DNA of 64,000 nt from Amycolatopsis sp. QT-25 (GTDB lineage Bacteria > Actinomycetota > Actinomycetes > Mycobacteriales > Pseudonocardiaceae): the NCBI RefSeq assembly GCF_029369745.1, contig NZ_CP120210.1, forward strand, positions 1,240,001 through 1,304,000, in the 5' to 3' direction. The translations under genes and the position numbers were made by a program. Shown in pieces: positions 56,195-64,000 of the stretch (position 1 is its first letter; every line of letters starts with the position of its first letter). The notes below the pieces were generated by a model. The model was given only the letters and a program-made list of their open reading frames with translations. It did no database searches and was not told where the DNA came from.

Positions 56195-58069
56195 GTGACA
56201 ACCTCTGCCGAAACACTCGAGTTCCAGTCGGAGGCACGTCAGCTCCTGCAGCTGATGATCCACTCGATCTACTCGAACAAGGACACGTTCCTGCGGGAAC
56301 TGGTGTCCAACGCCTCCGACGCACTGGACAAACTCCGCCTCGAAGCGTTCCGTGACAAGGACCTCCAGGCGGACACCGACGATCTCCACATCGAGATCGG
56401 AACCGACCCCGAAAAGCGCACGCTGACCGTGCGGGACAACGGAATCGGGATGAGCCGGGACGACGTCGTGGCGCTGATCGGCACGATCGCGAAATCCGGT
56501 ACCGCCGAATTCCTGAAGAAACTGAAGGAGACCAAGGATTCCGCGGCCTCGCAGGACCTGATCGGCCAATTCGGCATCGGGTTCTACGCCAGCTTCATGG
56601 TGGCCGACAAGGTCACGCTGCTGACGCGCCGCGCCGGATCGGACGAGGGCGTCCGCTGGGAGTCCGAGGGCGAAGGCACGTACACCATCGAGACGGTCCC
56701 CGACCTGCCGCAGGGCACGTCGGTCGTCCTGCACCTCAAGCCCGAGGACGCCGAGGACCAGCTCTTCGACTACACCTCGGCCGCGAAGATCAAGCAGATC
56801 GTCAAGAAGTACTCGGACTTCATCACCTGGCCGATCCGGATGACCGAGGGCGAAGAGGTCGTCACGGTCAACTCGATGAAGGCGCTGTGGGCCCGCTCGT
56901 CCAGCGACGTCACCGAGGACGAGTACAACGAGTTCTATAAGCACGTCGCGCACGACTGGAACGATCCACTGGAGACGATCCGCCTCCAGGCCGAGGGCAC
57001 CTTCGAGTACCAGGCGCTGCTGTTCCTGCCGGGGCACGCGCCGCTCGACCTGTTCATGCGGGAACGCAAACGCGGTGTCCAGCTGTACGTGAAGCGCGTC
57101 TTCATCATGGACGACTGCGAAGCGCTGATGCCGGAGTACTTGCGCTTCGTGAAGGGCGTCGTCGACGCGCAGGACCTCTCGCTCAACGTGTCGCGCGAGA
57201 TCCTGCAGCAGGACCGGCAGATCCAGCTGATCCGCCGTCGCCTGGTCAAGAAGGTCCTCTCGACGGTCAAGACCCTGATGGCCGACGAGAACCCGGACAA
57301 GTACGAAACGTTCTGGAAGGAGTTCGGCCGCGCCGTCAAGGAAGGCCTGCTGGACGACCACGAGAACCGCACCGCGATCCTCGACATCTGCTCGTTCGCC
57401 TCGACCCACGACGTAGACGGCACCGGGAAGCTCACGTCGCTGCGCGAGTACGTCGAGCGGATGAAGGACGGCCAGGAGCACATCTACTATCTGACCGGCG
57501 AGTCGCGGCAGAGCATCGAGAACTCCCCGCATCTGGAAGCCTTCCGGGCCAAGGGGTACGAGGTGCTCGTGCTCACCGACCCGATCGACGAGATGTGGGT
57601 CGACGCGGTTCCGGCCTTCGAGGAGAAGCAGTTCCAGTCGGTCGCGAAGGGCGAGGTCGAACTCGGCTCCGACACCACCGACGAGCAGAAGGAGGAGTTC
57701 TCCGGGCTCCTGAGCTGGCTCACGAAGACCCTCTCCGAGCAGGTCAAGGAGGTGCGGCTCTCGTCGCGGCTGACGACGTCGCCCGCCTGCATCGTCGGCG
57801 ACACGAACGACGTCACCCCGACGCTGGAGAAGATGTACCGCGCGATGGGCCAGGAAATGCCGCGGATCAAGCGGATCCTGGAACTCAACCCGGGCCACCC
57901 GCTGGTCTCCGGGCTGCGGGCCTCGTTCGCCGAGAAGGGTGAGAACGACGGGCTCGCCGAGACCGCCGAACTGCTCTACGGCATGGCTCTGCTGGCCGAA
58001 GGCGGTGAACTGGGCGACCCCGCCCGCTTCACCAAGCTGCTGGCCACCCACCTCCAGAAGACCCTGTAG
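56195..58069 (+). CDS. htpG: molecular chaperone HtpG (Hsp90)
   Basis: Bacterial Hsp90, 624 aa, full length. The N-terminal GHKL ATPase shows [38 protein letters not shown] and [16 protein letters not shown]. The middle domain has [41 protein letters not shown] with the catalytic-loop Arg, and the C-terminal dimerisation domain is complete ([11 protein letters not shown]). It starts at GTG. ATP-driven folding assistance in the cytosol. Followed by a strong hairpin. Confidence 0.96.
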
Positions 58070-58073
58070 CCCC

Positions 58074-58130
58074 AGTACGTGAAGGCCCCCTTCCTTGCGC
58101 CCAGGTACGGGAAGGGGGCCTTCACGTACT
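58074..58130. terminator. bidirectional repeat-type terminator, 21-bp arms
   Basis: Perfect 21-bp arms at 58074-58094 and 58110-58130 with the GTGAAGGCCCCCTTCC core, placed 4 bp after htpG and 1 bp before the end of the convergent permease. A member of the repeat family at 8118 and 25177 used here as a shared terminator. Confidence 0.85.
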
Positions 58131-58131
58131 T

Positions 58132-60210
58132 CTATGGCCGGGTCCGCCAGAGCACCAGCACGAAGTACGGCGTCCCGACCATCGCGATGACCAGGCCCGC
58201 CGGGATCTGGGCGGGGGCGATGACCGTCCGCCCGAGGGTGTCCGCGACGCTCACCAGCAGCGCCCCGAGCGCCGCGGCCACCGGGATCACCCGGCCGTGC
58301 CGTCCGCCGACGAGCGAACGCGCCAGATGCGGCGCGACCAGCCCGACGAACACGACCACGCCGATCGCGGACACGGCGGTGGCCGCCAGGATCCCGGAGG
58401 CGGCCAGCACCACCAGCCGGGACCGTTCGACGCGCAGGCCGAGCACGCGCGGGGTGTCCTCGTCCAGGGCGTGCAGATCCAGTTCGCGGTGCTTGATCCA
58501 CGACAACGGCGTCAGCACGATCAGCGCCAAGGCCACCGGCGCGACCTGTTCCAGCGTGCGGCCGTAGGTCGACCCCGAAAGCCAGGTCAGCGCCTTGGCC
58601 GAGTTCCACGGGTCCGAGACCACGATCAGCAGGGTGATCAGCGCCATCCCGGCCGACCAGACCGCGATGCCGATGATCACCAACCGGTCCGAATCGAGTC
58701 CCGACCGCCATGCCAGCCCGTAGACCAGCGCGAACACGACGGTCGCGCCGACGCCGGCGGCACCGGCGATCGACCACGCGCCGACCGCGGGGACGATGGT
58801 GATCAGCGTGATCGCGCCGAGCCCGGCCCCCGCGGTGATACCGAGCAAGCCGGGTTCGGCGAGCGGGTTGCGGCTGACCGACTGGATCCCGCAGCCCGAC
58901 ACCGCCAGCGCGGCGCCGGCGAGCAGCGCGGCCAGCACCCGCGGAAGTCGCTGGTCCAGCACGAAGGTCAAAGCGGTCCCGGTGTTGCCGTCGACCCAGT
59001 TCGCGAGGTCCCCGAGCAGCACCATCCGGTCGCCCAGCATCAGGCCCACCACCGGGACGACGGCGAGCAGCGCCACCAAGACGACGGAAATGGTCACGAG
59101 CCGCCGGGCCGAGCCGGCGACCCCGACCCGTCCTGCCGGAGCCGGACGACGTGAGCCGCTGCCCCGGCCGCGCCGCGCCAGCCACACCATCACGACGGCA
59201 CCGACGATCGTGGTCACCACCCCGGTCGGGACCCGCACGGCGGCGGCCGAACCCATGATCGCCCGCAGGACGACGTCGGCGCCGAGCACCGTCACCACGC
59301 CGACCAGCCCGGACACCGGCAGCAGCGCGCGGTGTTTGGCGATCGGCAGCAGCAGCCGCGTGATCACCGGCGCGCTCAGCCCGACGAACCCGACCGGCCC
59401 GGCGACCGTCACCGCCGCCGCGGTCAGCGCGACGGTCAGCACCACCGCGGTGACCCGCGTCCGGCGGACCCGCAGGCCGAGCACGGTCGCGTTGTCGTCG
59501 CCGAGGGCGAGGACGTCGAGTCTGCGGCCCATCGCGATGAGCGCCACCACGGCGAGCACCACGATCGGCGTCATCTGGCCGGTGGCGCGCAGATCGGCGA
59601 CGGTGAGCGAACCACTGCCCCACGCGAACAGCCCGTTCGTCTCCTGCTCGAACAGGAGCAGCAGCAGGATGGTCACGGACTGGAGCGCCAGCAGCACCGC
59701 GGAGCCCACGAGCACCAGCCGCGGACTCGCCGAACCGCCGCCCGCGAGGCCCAGCACGACGACGGCCGCGGCGAGCCCGCCCGCGAACGCCGCCCCGCCG
59801 ACCGGGACGAGCGGCAGGGAAAGCCCGAACGCGGAGATGGCCACCACGGCGAAATGCGCGCCCGCGTTGACCGCGAGGGTGTCGGGCGAGGCGAGCGGGT
59901 TCCGCGCCACGGACTGCAATCCCGCGCCCGCGACACCGAGCGCGATCCCGAGCAGCAACGCGGCGAGCAGCCGGGGGACGCGCGAACCCTCGAGTACCGC
60001 CAGGGTCTGTGCGTCACCCTGACCGAAGATCGCCTTCACCACGTCCAGCGGACCGGACGTCGAGGTGCCCTGGGTCAGGTGGAGGCCGGCGAGGACGGCG
60101 ATGAGCACCACCAGTCCCGCCGACACCACCGCGGTGCGGATCGTCTGCGGCGTTCGCACCGTTTCGACGAGTCCTCGGCGGGGGGAGGTACCTCGGACCT
60201 CGGTGGTCAT
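58132..60210 (-). CDS. fused FecCD-type iron-siderophore ABC permease
   Basis: Permease of 692 aa with two complete FecCD halves in one chain (about residues 20-340 and 360-690), as in FhuB. Each half has the hallmark RxPRxLAALLxGxALxxxGxxxQSVxRNPLAxPxxLG: in half 1 RVPRLLAALLLGIALGVAGA, and in half 2 RLPRVLAALLAGAALAVSGC. Each also has a VGFVGL or VVFVGL segment facing the ATPase. About 20 helices are expected. It overlaps the binding-protein stop by one base. Imports ferric siderophore together with the next two genes. Confidence 0.92.
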   Translation of the reverse strand: MTTEVRGTSPRRGLVETVRTPQTIRTAVVSAGLVVLIAVLAGLHLTQGTSTSGPLDVVKAIFGQGDAQTLAVLEGSRVPRLLAALLLGIALGVAGAGLQSVARNPLASPDTLAVNAGAHFAVVAISAFGLSLPLVPVGGAAFAGGLAAAVVVLGLAGGGSASPRLVLVGSAVLLALQSVTILLLLLFEQETNGLFAWGSGSLTVADLRATGQMTPIVVLAVVALIAMGRRLDVLALGDDNATVLGLRVRRTRVTAVVLTVALTAAAVTVAGPVGFVGLSAPVITRLLLPIAKHRALLPVSGLVGVVTVLGADVVLRAIMGSAAAVRVPTGVVTTIVGAVVMVWLARRGRGSGSRRPAPAGRVGVAGSARRLVTISVVLVALLAVVPVVGLMLGDRMVLLGDLANWVDGNTGTALTFVLDQRLPRVLAALLAGAALAVSGCGIQSVSRNPLAEPGLLGITAGAGLGAITLITIVPAVGAWSIAGAAGVGATVVFALVYGLAWRSGLDSDRLVIIGIAVWSAGMALITLLIVVSDPWNSAKALTWLSGSTYGRTLEQVAPVALALIVLTPLSWIKHRELDLHALDEDTPRVLGLRVERSRLVVLAASGILAATAVSAIGVVVFVGLVAPHLARSLVGGRHGRVIPVAAALGALLVSVADTLGRTVIAPAQIPAGLVIAMVGTPYFVLVLWRTRP

Positions 60211-61187
60211 CAGGCGGTGATGGCCTTCACGATCTGGTCCGCGGTCATGATGATCGACTTCGGCCCGCCGAAGGTCCATGTCCCGGTCTCCAGCTTGTGG
60301 ATCTTCTTCGACACCACGAACGGCAGCCGCTGGTAGACGGCGTTCTGCGCGAGCCCGGTGGTGAAGACGTCCTCTTCCGACGCGCTGTAGAACAGCACGG
60401 TCTTCGGGTCGGTGAGCGCGGTCAGGCCCTCGACGTCGGTCTGGCCGAGCCCCCACTGCGGGTCGACCTTGCCGGTCCAGGCGTTTTTCAGGCCGACGGC
60501 CTCGGCGGTGTCGGAGACCAGCGAGCCCTTGCCGAACGGGCGGATGCTGACGGTGCTGCCTTCGAGGTAGCCGTCGGCCATCAGGAACGGGGTGCCCGCG
60601 GCGCCCTTCGCCTCGACGGCCTTCTTGCCTTCGGCGAGTTCGGCGTCCATTTCGGACAGTTGCTTCTCCGCATCGGCCTCCTTGCCGACCGTCTTCGCGA
60701 TCAGCTTGAAGTCCTCGCGCAGGCGGTCGAAGTTGCGGCTCGCGTCGCTGGACTTGGTGACCACGACCGGCACGTACTTCTCGATCTGCGGCACCAGCGT
60801 GGAGTCACGCTCCTCGGCCATGATGACGACGTCGGGGTTCAAGCCGACGATCGCGTCGACACTGGGCTCGTTGCGCTTGCCGACGTCCTTGACCTCGGCG
60901 GTCAGCGGGACGGCCTTGTCCCACACGTGGTAGCCCGCGACGTCCGCGGCACCGACCGGCATGACACCGAGTGAAGCGACCATCTCGGCCTCGCCCCATT
61001 CGAGCGCGACGACCCGCTTGGCGGGGGCCTTGAGGGTGACGGCCTTGCCGCGGGAGTCGGTCACCGTGACCGGCCCGCTCGCGGCGGCGGACTCGCTCGG
61101 CGCGGCCGCGGTGTTCTCGGTGGTGCCGCAGGCGGACAGCAGCAGGGCCGTCGCCGCGACGAGGACGGCAGGGGTCGGTAAACGCAT
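60210..61187 (-). CDS. iron-siderophore binding lipoprotein
   Basis: Periplasmic-type binding protein of 325 aa anchored as a lipoprotein: signal MRLPTPAVLVAATALLLSAC with the lipobox Cys at residue 20. The class III fold shows VVALEWGEAEMVASLGVMPVG, PSVDAIVGLNPDVVIMAEE, LREDFKLIAKTVGKEADAEK and the ending WTFGGPKSIIMTADQIVKAI. It is the ligand receptor of the FecCD/FecE-type importer. Middle gene of the operon; the ATPase gene ends 18 bp before it. Confidence 0.92.
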   Translation of the reverse strand: MRLPTPAVLVAATALLLSACGTTENTAAAPSESAAASGPVTVTDSRGKAVTLKAPAKRVVALEWGEAEMVASLGVMPVGAADVAGYHVWDKAVPLTAEVKDVGKRNEPSVDAIVGLNPDVVIMAEERDSTLVPQIEKYVPVVVTKSSDASRNFDRLREDFKLIAKTVGKEADAEKQLSEMDAELAEGKKAVEAKGAAGTPFLMADGYLEGSTVSIRPFGKGSLVSDTAEAVGLKNAWTGKVDPQWGLGQTDVEGLTALTDPKTVLFYSASEEDVFTTGLAQNAVYQRLPFVVSKKIHKLETGTWTFGGPKSIIMTADQIVKAITA

Positions 61188-61204
61188 GGTTCTTCCTGGA
61201 TTTC

Positions 61205-62020
61205 TCAGGCGGGCCTGGGCGAATGCCGCCCGAGTGGCCTGCAGTGGATCGCGCCCGTCACCGGGTCGTTCGCGACGTGGACGGTGACGCCGTAGGCCCG
61301 GGAAAGGTGCTCGGAGGTGAGCGCCTGCCCGATGTCACCGGTGGCCACGATGGTTCCCTCGCTCAGCAGCACGACCTCGTCGGCGATGATCGCCGCGTGG
61401 TCGAGATCGTGCAGTACCACGCCGACCGCGACGCCTTCGTTGGCGAGATCGCGGACGACGTCGAGGATCTCGACCTGATAGCGCAGGTCGAGATGGTTGG
61501 TGGGCTCGTCGAGCAGCAGTACGGAGGTCTGCTGGGCGAGACAGGACGCGAGCCAGACCCGCTGGAGTTCGCCGCCGGACAGTTCGTCGACGCCGCGTTC
61601 GGCCATCGGGGTCACGCCGGTCAGGTCCATCGCGCGGCGGATCGCGGCGGCGCCGTCGACGTCGACCCCGCGCCAGCCCGAACGGTACGGGTACCGGCCG
61701 TAGGCGACGACGTCGCGCACCGAGACCCCGCTCGGCGTGGGCCGGTGCTGGGTCAGCAACGTGACCCGGCGGGCGAACTCCTTGCCGGACAACGCGTTCC
61801 CACCCCAGACGGTGCTTCCCCCGAGCCGGACGCTGCCCTCGCGAGGCTTGTGCAGCCGCGCCAGCGAACGCAGGAGCGTCGACTTGCCGGACCCGTTCGG
61901 CCCGACCAGCGCGGTCACGGTGCCGGCGCGCAGCGACAGCGACACGCCGTCCACCACGGCCCGCTCTTGGTGCGCGAGCACCAGGTCATGGCCGGTGAGC
62001 AGCGCGTCTTCCGTGGACAT
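61205..62020 (-). CDS. iron-siderophore ABC transporter ATPase
   Basis: FecE/FhuC-type ATPase, 271 aa. Walker A is GPNGSGKSTLLRSL, the Q-loop is LLTQHRPTPSG, the signature is LSGGELQRV, Walker B is VLLLDEPTNHLDL and the switch His is in VVLHDLDHA. First gene of the importer operon. A partial iron box overlaps its start, so expression should rise when iron is scarce. Confidence 0.93.
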   Translation of the reverse strand: MSTEDALLTGHDLVLAHQERAVVDGVSLSLRAGTVTALVGPNGSGKSTLLRSLARLHKPREGSVRLGGSTVWGGNALSGKEFARRVTLLTQHRPTPSGVSVRDVVAYGRYPYRSGWRGVDVDGAAAIRRAMDLTGVTPMAERGVDELSGGELQRVWLASCLAQQTSVLLLDEPTNHLDLRYQVEILDVVRDLANEGVAVGVVLHDLDHAAIIADEVVLLSEGTIVATGDIGQALTSEHLSRAYGVTVHVANDPVTGAIHCRPLGRHSPRPA

Positions 62021-62038
62021 GAGGGGAGCCTAACCTAA
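62020..62038 (-). promoter_or_regulatory. iron box (IdeR/DmdR-type) before siderophore operon
   Basis: On the minus strand TTAGGTTAGGCTCCCCTCA. The first twelve bases match the IdeR/DmdR consensus TTAGGTTAGGCTAACCTAA exactly; the second half is weak. It sits right at the ATPase start codon, as expected for an iron-dependent repressor. Confidence 0.75.
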
Positions 62039-62110
62039 GGAAAGGTGGGGACCCATGTCACGAGAGACACAGAGCGCGGCGTGATCGCCCGGTCACCGGG
62101 GGGCCGAACC

Positions 62111-62176
62111 GGACGGCACACGTGCCCGGACGGACGACACACGTGATTGGACGGACGGCACACGTGTCGTCCGTCC
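62111..62176. repeat. direct copies of GGACGGCACACGTG element
   Basis: Three copies of GGACGRCACACGTG at 62111-62124, 62132-62145 and 62153-62166, about 21 bp apart. The last is part of a 28-bp near-palindrome (62149-62176). The same core forms the hairpin at 47802-47846. Placed between two ABC operons. Confidence 0.75.
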
Positions 62177-62248
62177 GATCACGCGAGAATGCCGCCCGAT
62201 CACGCGAGAACACTGTCCGATCACGCGAGCACGCTGTCCGATCACGCC
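62175..62248. repeat. 21-bp tandem repeat, CCGATCACGCGAG type
   Basis: Three 21-bp units start at 62175, 62196 and 62217, each opening CCGATCACGCGAG and then varying, with a partial fourth (CCGATCACGCC) at 62238 that contains the stop codon of the metal permease gene. The array immediately follows the CACGTG repeats, with the same 21-bp period. Confidence 0.8.
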
Positions 62249-63111
62249 GCCCGGGACAGCTCCCGCCTCCGCTTGGCCAGCCGCTTCCCGACGATCCCGT
62301 GCCGCGGCCCGAACAGGTACACCAGCGTGAACCCGGCGCCCTGCACCAGCACGATCATCCCGCCGGACGCGGTGTCGAGGTGGTAGCTCAGGTACAGCCC
62401 GGTCACCGCGGCGAGCACCGAGAACGACGGCGCGATCACCAGCATGCGGCCGAACCGGTCGGTCAGCAGGTACGCCGTCGCGCCGGGGATGATCAGCATC
62501 GCCACCACCAGGATCACGCCGACCACCTGCAACGCCACCACCGCGGTCAGCGCGAGCAGCCCCAGCAACGCGGCGCCGAGCACCCGGGGGTTCAGCCCGA
62601 TGGCGAGCGCGTGCGTGGGGTCGAAGGCGTACAAGGTGAAGTCGCGGCGTTTGAGCACCAGCAGGGTGAGGGTGATCGCGCCGAGGACACCGATCTGGAT
62701 CAGGTCCGGGTTGTCGACGCCGAGCAGGTTGCCGAAGATGATGTGGTTCAGGTCGGTCTGGCTGGGCGTCACCGAGATCAGCACGAGTCCGAGCGCGAAC
62801 AACGTGGTGAACACGATGCCGATCGCGGCGTCCTCCTTGACCCGGCTGGTGTCACGGACGACACCGATCAGTGCCACGGCGAGGAAACCGAAGACGACGG
62901 CGCCCAGCGCGAAGGGCGCGCCGAGGACGTAGGCGAGCACGACGCCGGGCAGTACGGCGTGCGAGACCGCGTCGCCCATCAGCGACCAGCCGATCAGCAC
63001 CAGCCAGCAGGAGAGCACCGCGCAGACGGCGGACGCGATGACCGTGGACGCCAGCGCCCGCACCATGAAGTCGTAGCTCAGCGGTTCGAGGAACAGGTCG
63101 TGGAGACTCAC
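62242..63111 (-). CDS. manganese/zinc ABC transporter permease
   Basis: ABC-3-family permease (MntB/ZnuB/TroC), 289 aa, with about eight helices. Typical segments are LIGWSLMGDAVSHAVLPGVVLAYVLG, DTSRVKEDAAIGIVFTTLFALGLVLIS, FGNLLGVDNPDLIQIG and DRFGRMLVIAPSFSVLAAVTGLYLSYHLDTASGG. It starts at GTG overlapping the ATPase stop by 4 bp. Metal (Mn, Zn or Fe) is not decided by sequence. Its stop codon falls in a tandem repeat. Confidence 0.9.
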   Translation of the reverse strand: MSLHDLFLEPLSYDFMVRALASTVIASAVCAVLSCWLVLIGWSLMGDAVSHAVLPGVVLAYVLGAPFALGAVVFGFLAVALIGVVRDTSRVKEDAAIGIVFTTLFALGLVLISVTPSQTDLNHIIFGNLLGVDNPDLIQIGVLGAITLTLLVLKRRDFTLYAFDPTHALAIGLNPRVLGAALLGLLALTAVVALQVVGVILVVAMLIIPGATAYLLTDRFGRMLVIAPSFSVLAAVTGLYLSYHLDTASGGMIVLVQGAGFTLVYLFGPRHGIVGKRLAKRRRELSRAA

Positions 63112-63851
63112 GCGAGTTCTTCTTCCCGTTGCAGGACATCGAGTCCGAAGGCCAGCGCGAGGTTTTCGGGCCGGAGCACCTCGCCGGGGGAGCCGTGCGC
63201 GAGCACCTTGCGCATCAGCAGGATCGCCTCGTCGGCGAGGCCGGGCAGCGCGTGCAGGTCGTGGGTGGAGATCAGGACGGCGGCACCGTCGGCCGCGAGC
63301 TCCTTGAGCAGCCGCGTGATCGTGGCTTCGGACCGTTTGTCCACGCCGGCGAACGGCTCGTCCAGCAGCAGGACGCGGGCGCCTTGGGCGATGCCGCGCG
63401 CGACGAACGCGCGTTTGCGCTGCCCGCCGGACAACTGGCCGATCTGCCGTCCGGCGAGTTCGGCCAGTTCGACCCGTTCCAGCGCGTGGTCGACGGCTTC
63501 GTGGTCGGCGCGGCGCGGCCGCCGGGTGAAGCCGAGCCGCCCGTAGCGGCCGGTCATCACGACCTCCCGCACCGACAACGGGAACGACCAGTCGACGTCC
63601 TCGCTCTGCGGCACGTAGCCGATCACACCGGTTTTGCGCGCGCGGGCGGGGGTGCCACCGTCGATCGAGACCGTGCCGGTGTCCGGCCGGACCATGCCCA
63701 TGACGGTCTTGAACAGTGTCGACTTGCCGGAGCCGTTCATCCCGACCAGCCCGCAGACGTGACCGTGTCCGAGCGTGACGTCGACGCCGTCGAGCGCGAG
63801 GACGTCGCCGTAGTGGACGGTGACGCCTTCGACGCGGATCGCGGCCGTCAC
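63108..63851 (-). CDS. manganese/zinc ABC transporter ATPase
   Basis: ATPase of the metal importer, 247 aa. Walker A is GMNGSGKSTLFKTV, with the Q-loop in IGYVPQSEDVDWSFPLSV (the PQ..xVDWxFP segment is typical of MntA/ZnuC-like proteins). The signature is LSGGQRKRAF, Walker B is VLLLDEPFAGVDKR and the switch His is in LISTHDLHAL. GTG start overlapping the binding-protein stop (GTGA). Confidence 0.92.
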   Translation of the reverse strand: MTAAIRVEGVTVHYGDVLALDGVDVTLGHGHVCGLVGMNGSGKSTLFKTVMGMVRPDTGTVSIDGGTPARARKTGVIGYVPQSEDVDWSFPLSVREVVMTGRYGRLGFTRRPRRADHEAVDHALERVELAELAGRQIGQLSGGQRKRAFVARGIAQGARVLLLDEPFAGVDKRSEATITRLLKELAADGAAVLISTHDLHALPGLADEAILLMRKVLAHGSPGEVLRPENLALAFGLDVLQREEELA

Positions 63852-64000
63852 GGCTTCGCTCCGGTGAGGGCGGCGACGATCGTCTTCGAGTCGTGACGGA
63901 TGAGGTCGAGGTAGGTCGGTACCGGACCTTCGGGGCCGGACAGGGAGTCCACGTACAGGACGCCGCCGAACGCGGTACCCGTGGCGGCGACGACCTGCTG
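63848..64000 (-). CDS. metal ABC transporter substrate-binding protein, C-terminal fragment
   Basis: The last 50 residues of a binding protein whose start lies beyond the window. The visible end (FGGVLYVDSLSGPEGPVPTY then LDLIRHDSKTIVAALTG) matches the C terminus of the ZnuA/MntC/TroA cluster-9 family, where the D and S/P loop closes the metal site. It is the first gene of the metal importer operon, overlapping the ATPase start by 4 bp. Confidence 0.85.
   Translation of the reverse strand, partial: QQVVAATGTAFGGVLYVDSLSGPEGPVPTYLDLIRHDSKTIVAALTGAKP

Noticed and set aside
62175..62248. CRISPR array
   Set aside because: Units are 21 bp with no spacers between them, so it is a simple tandem repeat.
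62122..63546. 474-codon frame on the + strand opposite the metal ABC genes
   Set aside because: Its start reads the CACGTG and 21-bp tandem repeats and the rest is the antisense of two clear ABC genes.

Overview
The window is high-GC actinobacterial DNA. Codon third positions are strongly G/C, GTG and TTG starts are common, and the gene families are typical of Pseudonocardiaceae: luciferase-like oxidoreductases, a lone LigD polymerase, DasR- and IdeR-type sites, and many TetR, ArsR and WYL regulators. I would place it near Amycolatopsis. That is inference: there is no rRNA or other marker, and I ran no search. No tRNA, rRNA, CRISPR array, prophage or insertion sequence was recognised. The window is a mosaic of short operons on a chromosomal backbone.

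Layout: 1-3584 topoisomerase IV (parE-parC, parC cut by the window edge). 3815-6164 a membrane protein with a cyclase-like domain and a secreted GH76 enzyme. 6301-7970 a luciferase-like monooxygenase with its FMN reductase. 7971-8585 a repeat-rich gap. 8586-13581 a frameshifted YCII gene, a PGPGW membrane protein, TetR/aldo-keto reductase and a two-gene ABC exporter. 13593-14571 an overlapping pair of paralogues. 14951-17827 a 57-residue Cys/His peptide and a TPR-CHAT caspase-like protein. 18061-22405 a chitin-type LPMO, the LigD polymerase domain, a P-loop kinase-like protein and an orphan ketosynthase. 22539-25115 a PAS/GGDEF/EAL protein. 25341-26268 TetR and a tautomerase.

26269-33442 is the most interesting block. 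A tightly coupled run holds an alcohol dehydrogenase, a PTPS-fold protein without its catalytic residues, a GT4 glycosyltransferase, a methyltransferase, a flippase-like membrane protein and a GTP cyclohydrolase II carrying Met where riboflavin enzymes have Tyr. It is flanked by a CDP-alcohol phosphotransferase, a creatininase-family hydrolase and an inositol-monophosphatase-family enzyme. The Tyr-to-Met change is the one known to make Streptomyces SCO6655 stop at the formylated pyrimidine (FAPy). The creatininase family includes the archaeal deformylase acting on that compound. Together they suggest an undescribed pathway from GTP to a glycosylated, methylated, possibly membrane-linked pyrimidine or pterin product.

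33545-41069 holds a GNAT protein, a beta-hydroxyacid dehydrogenase, an F420-type oxidoreductase and a dasABCD-like operon for N-acetylglucosamine oligomers. A DasR-like site lies upstream of it, and another upstream of the LPMO, so chitin attack and uptake look co-regulated. 41317-53629 carries DoxX, a large TPR protein, thioesterase/TetR, a GAF-PP2C phosphatase, YdeI, an ArsC-like protein, MFS/ArsR, epoxide hydrolase/WYL and an LTA-synthase-like sulfatase; several divergent pairs share an obvious palindromic operator. 53903-64000 holds an unknown protein, PhoD, HtpG, a siderophore ABC system with an iron box, and a Mn/Zn ABC operon cut by the window end.

Six junctions of convergent genes (13.55, 11.2, 47.8, 49.7, 51.9 and 58.1 kb) carry long, near-perfect hairpins with unrelated sequences, and a seventh (31.9 kb) has a weaker one. 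Some belong to a dispersed repeat family seen elsewhere in the window.
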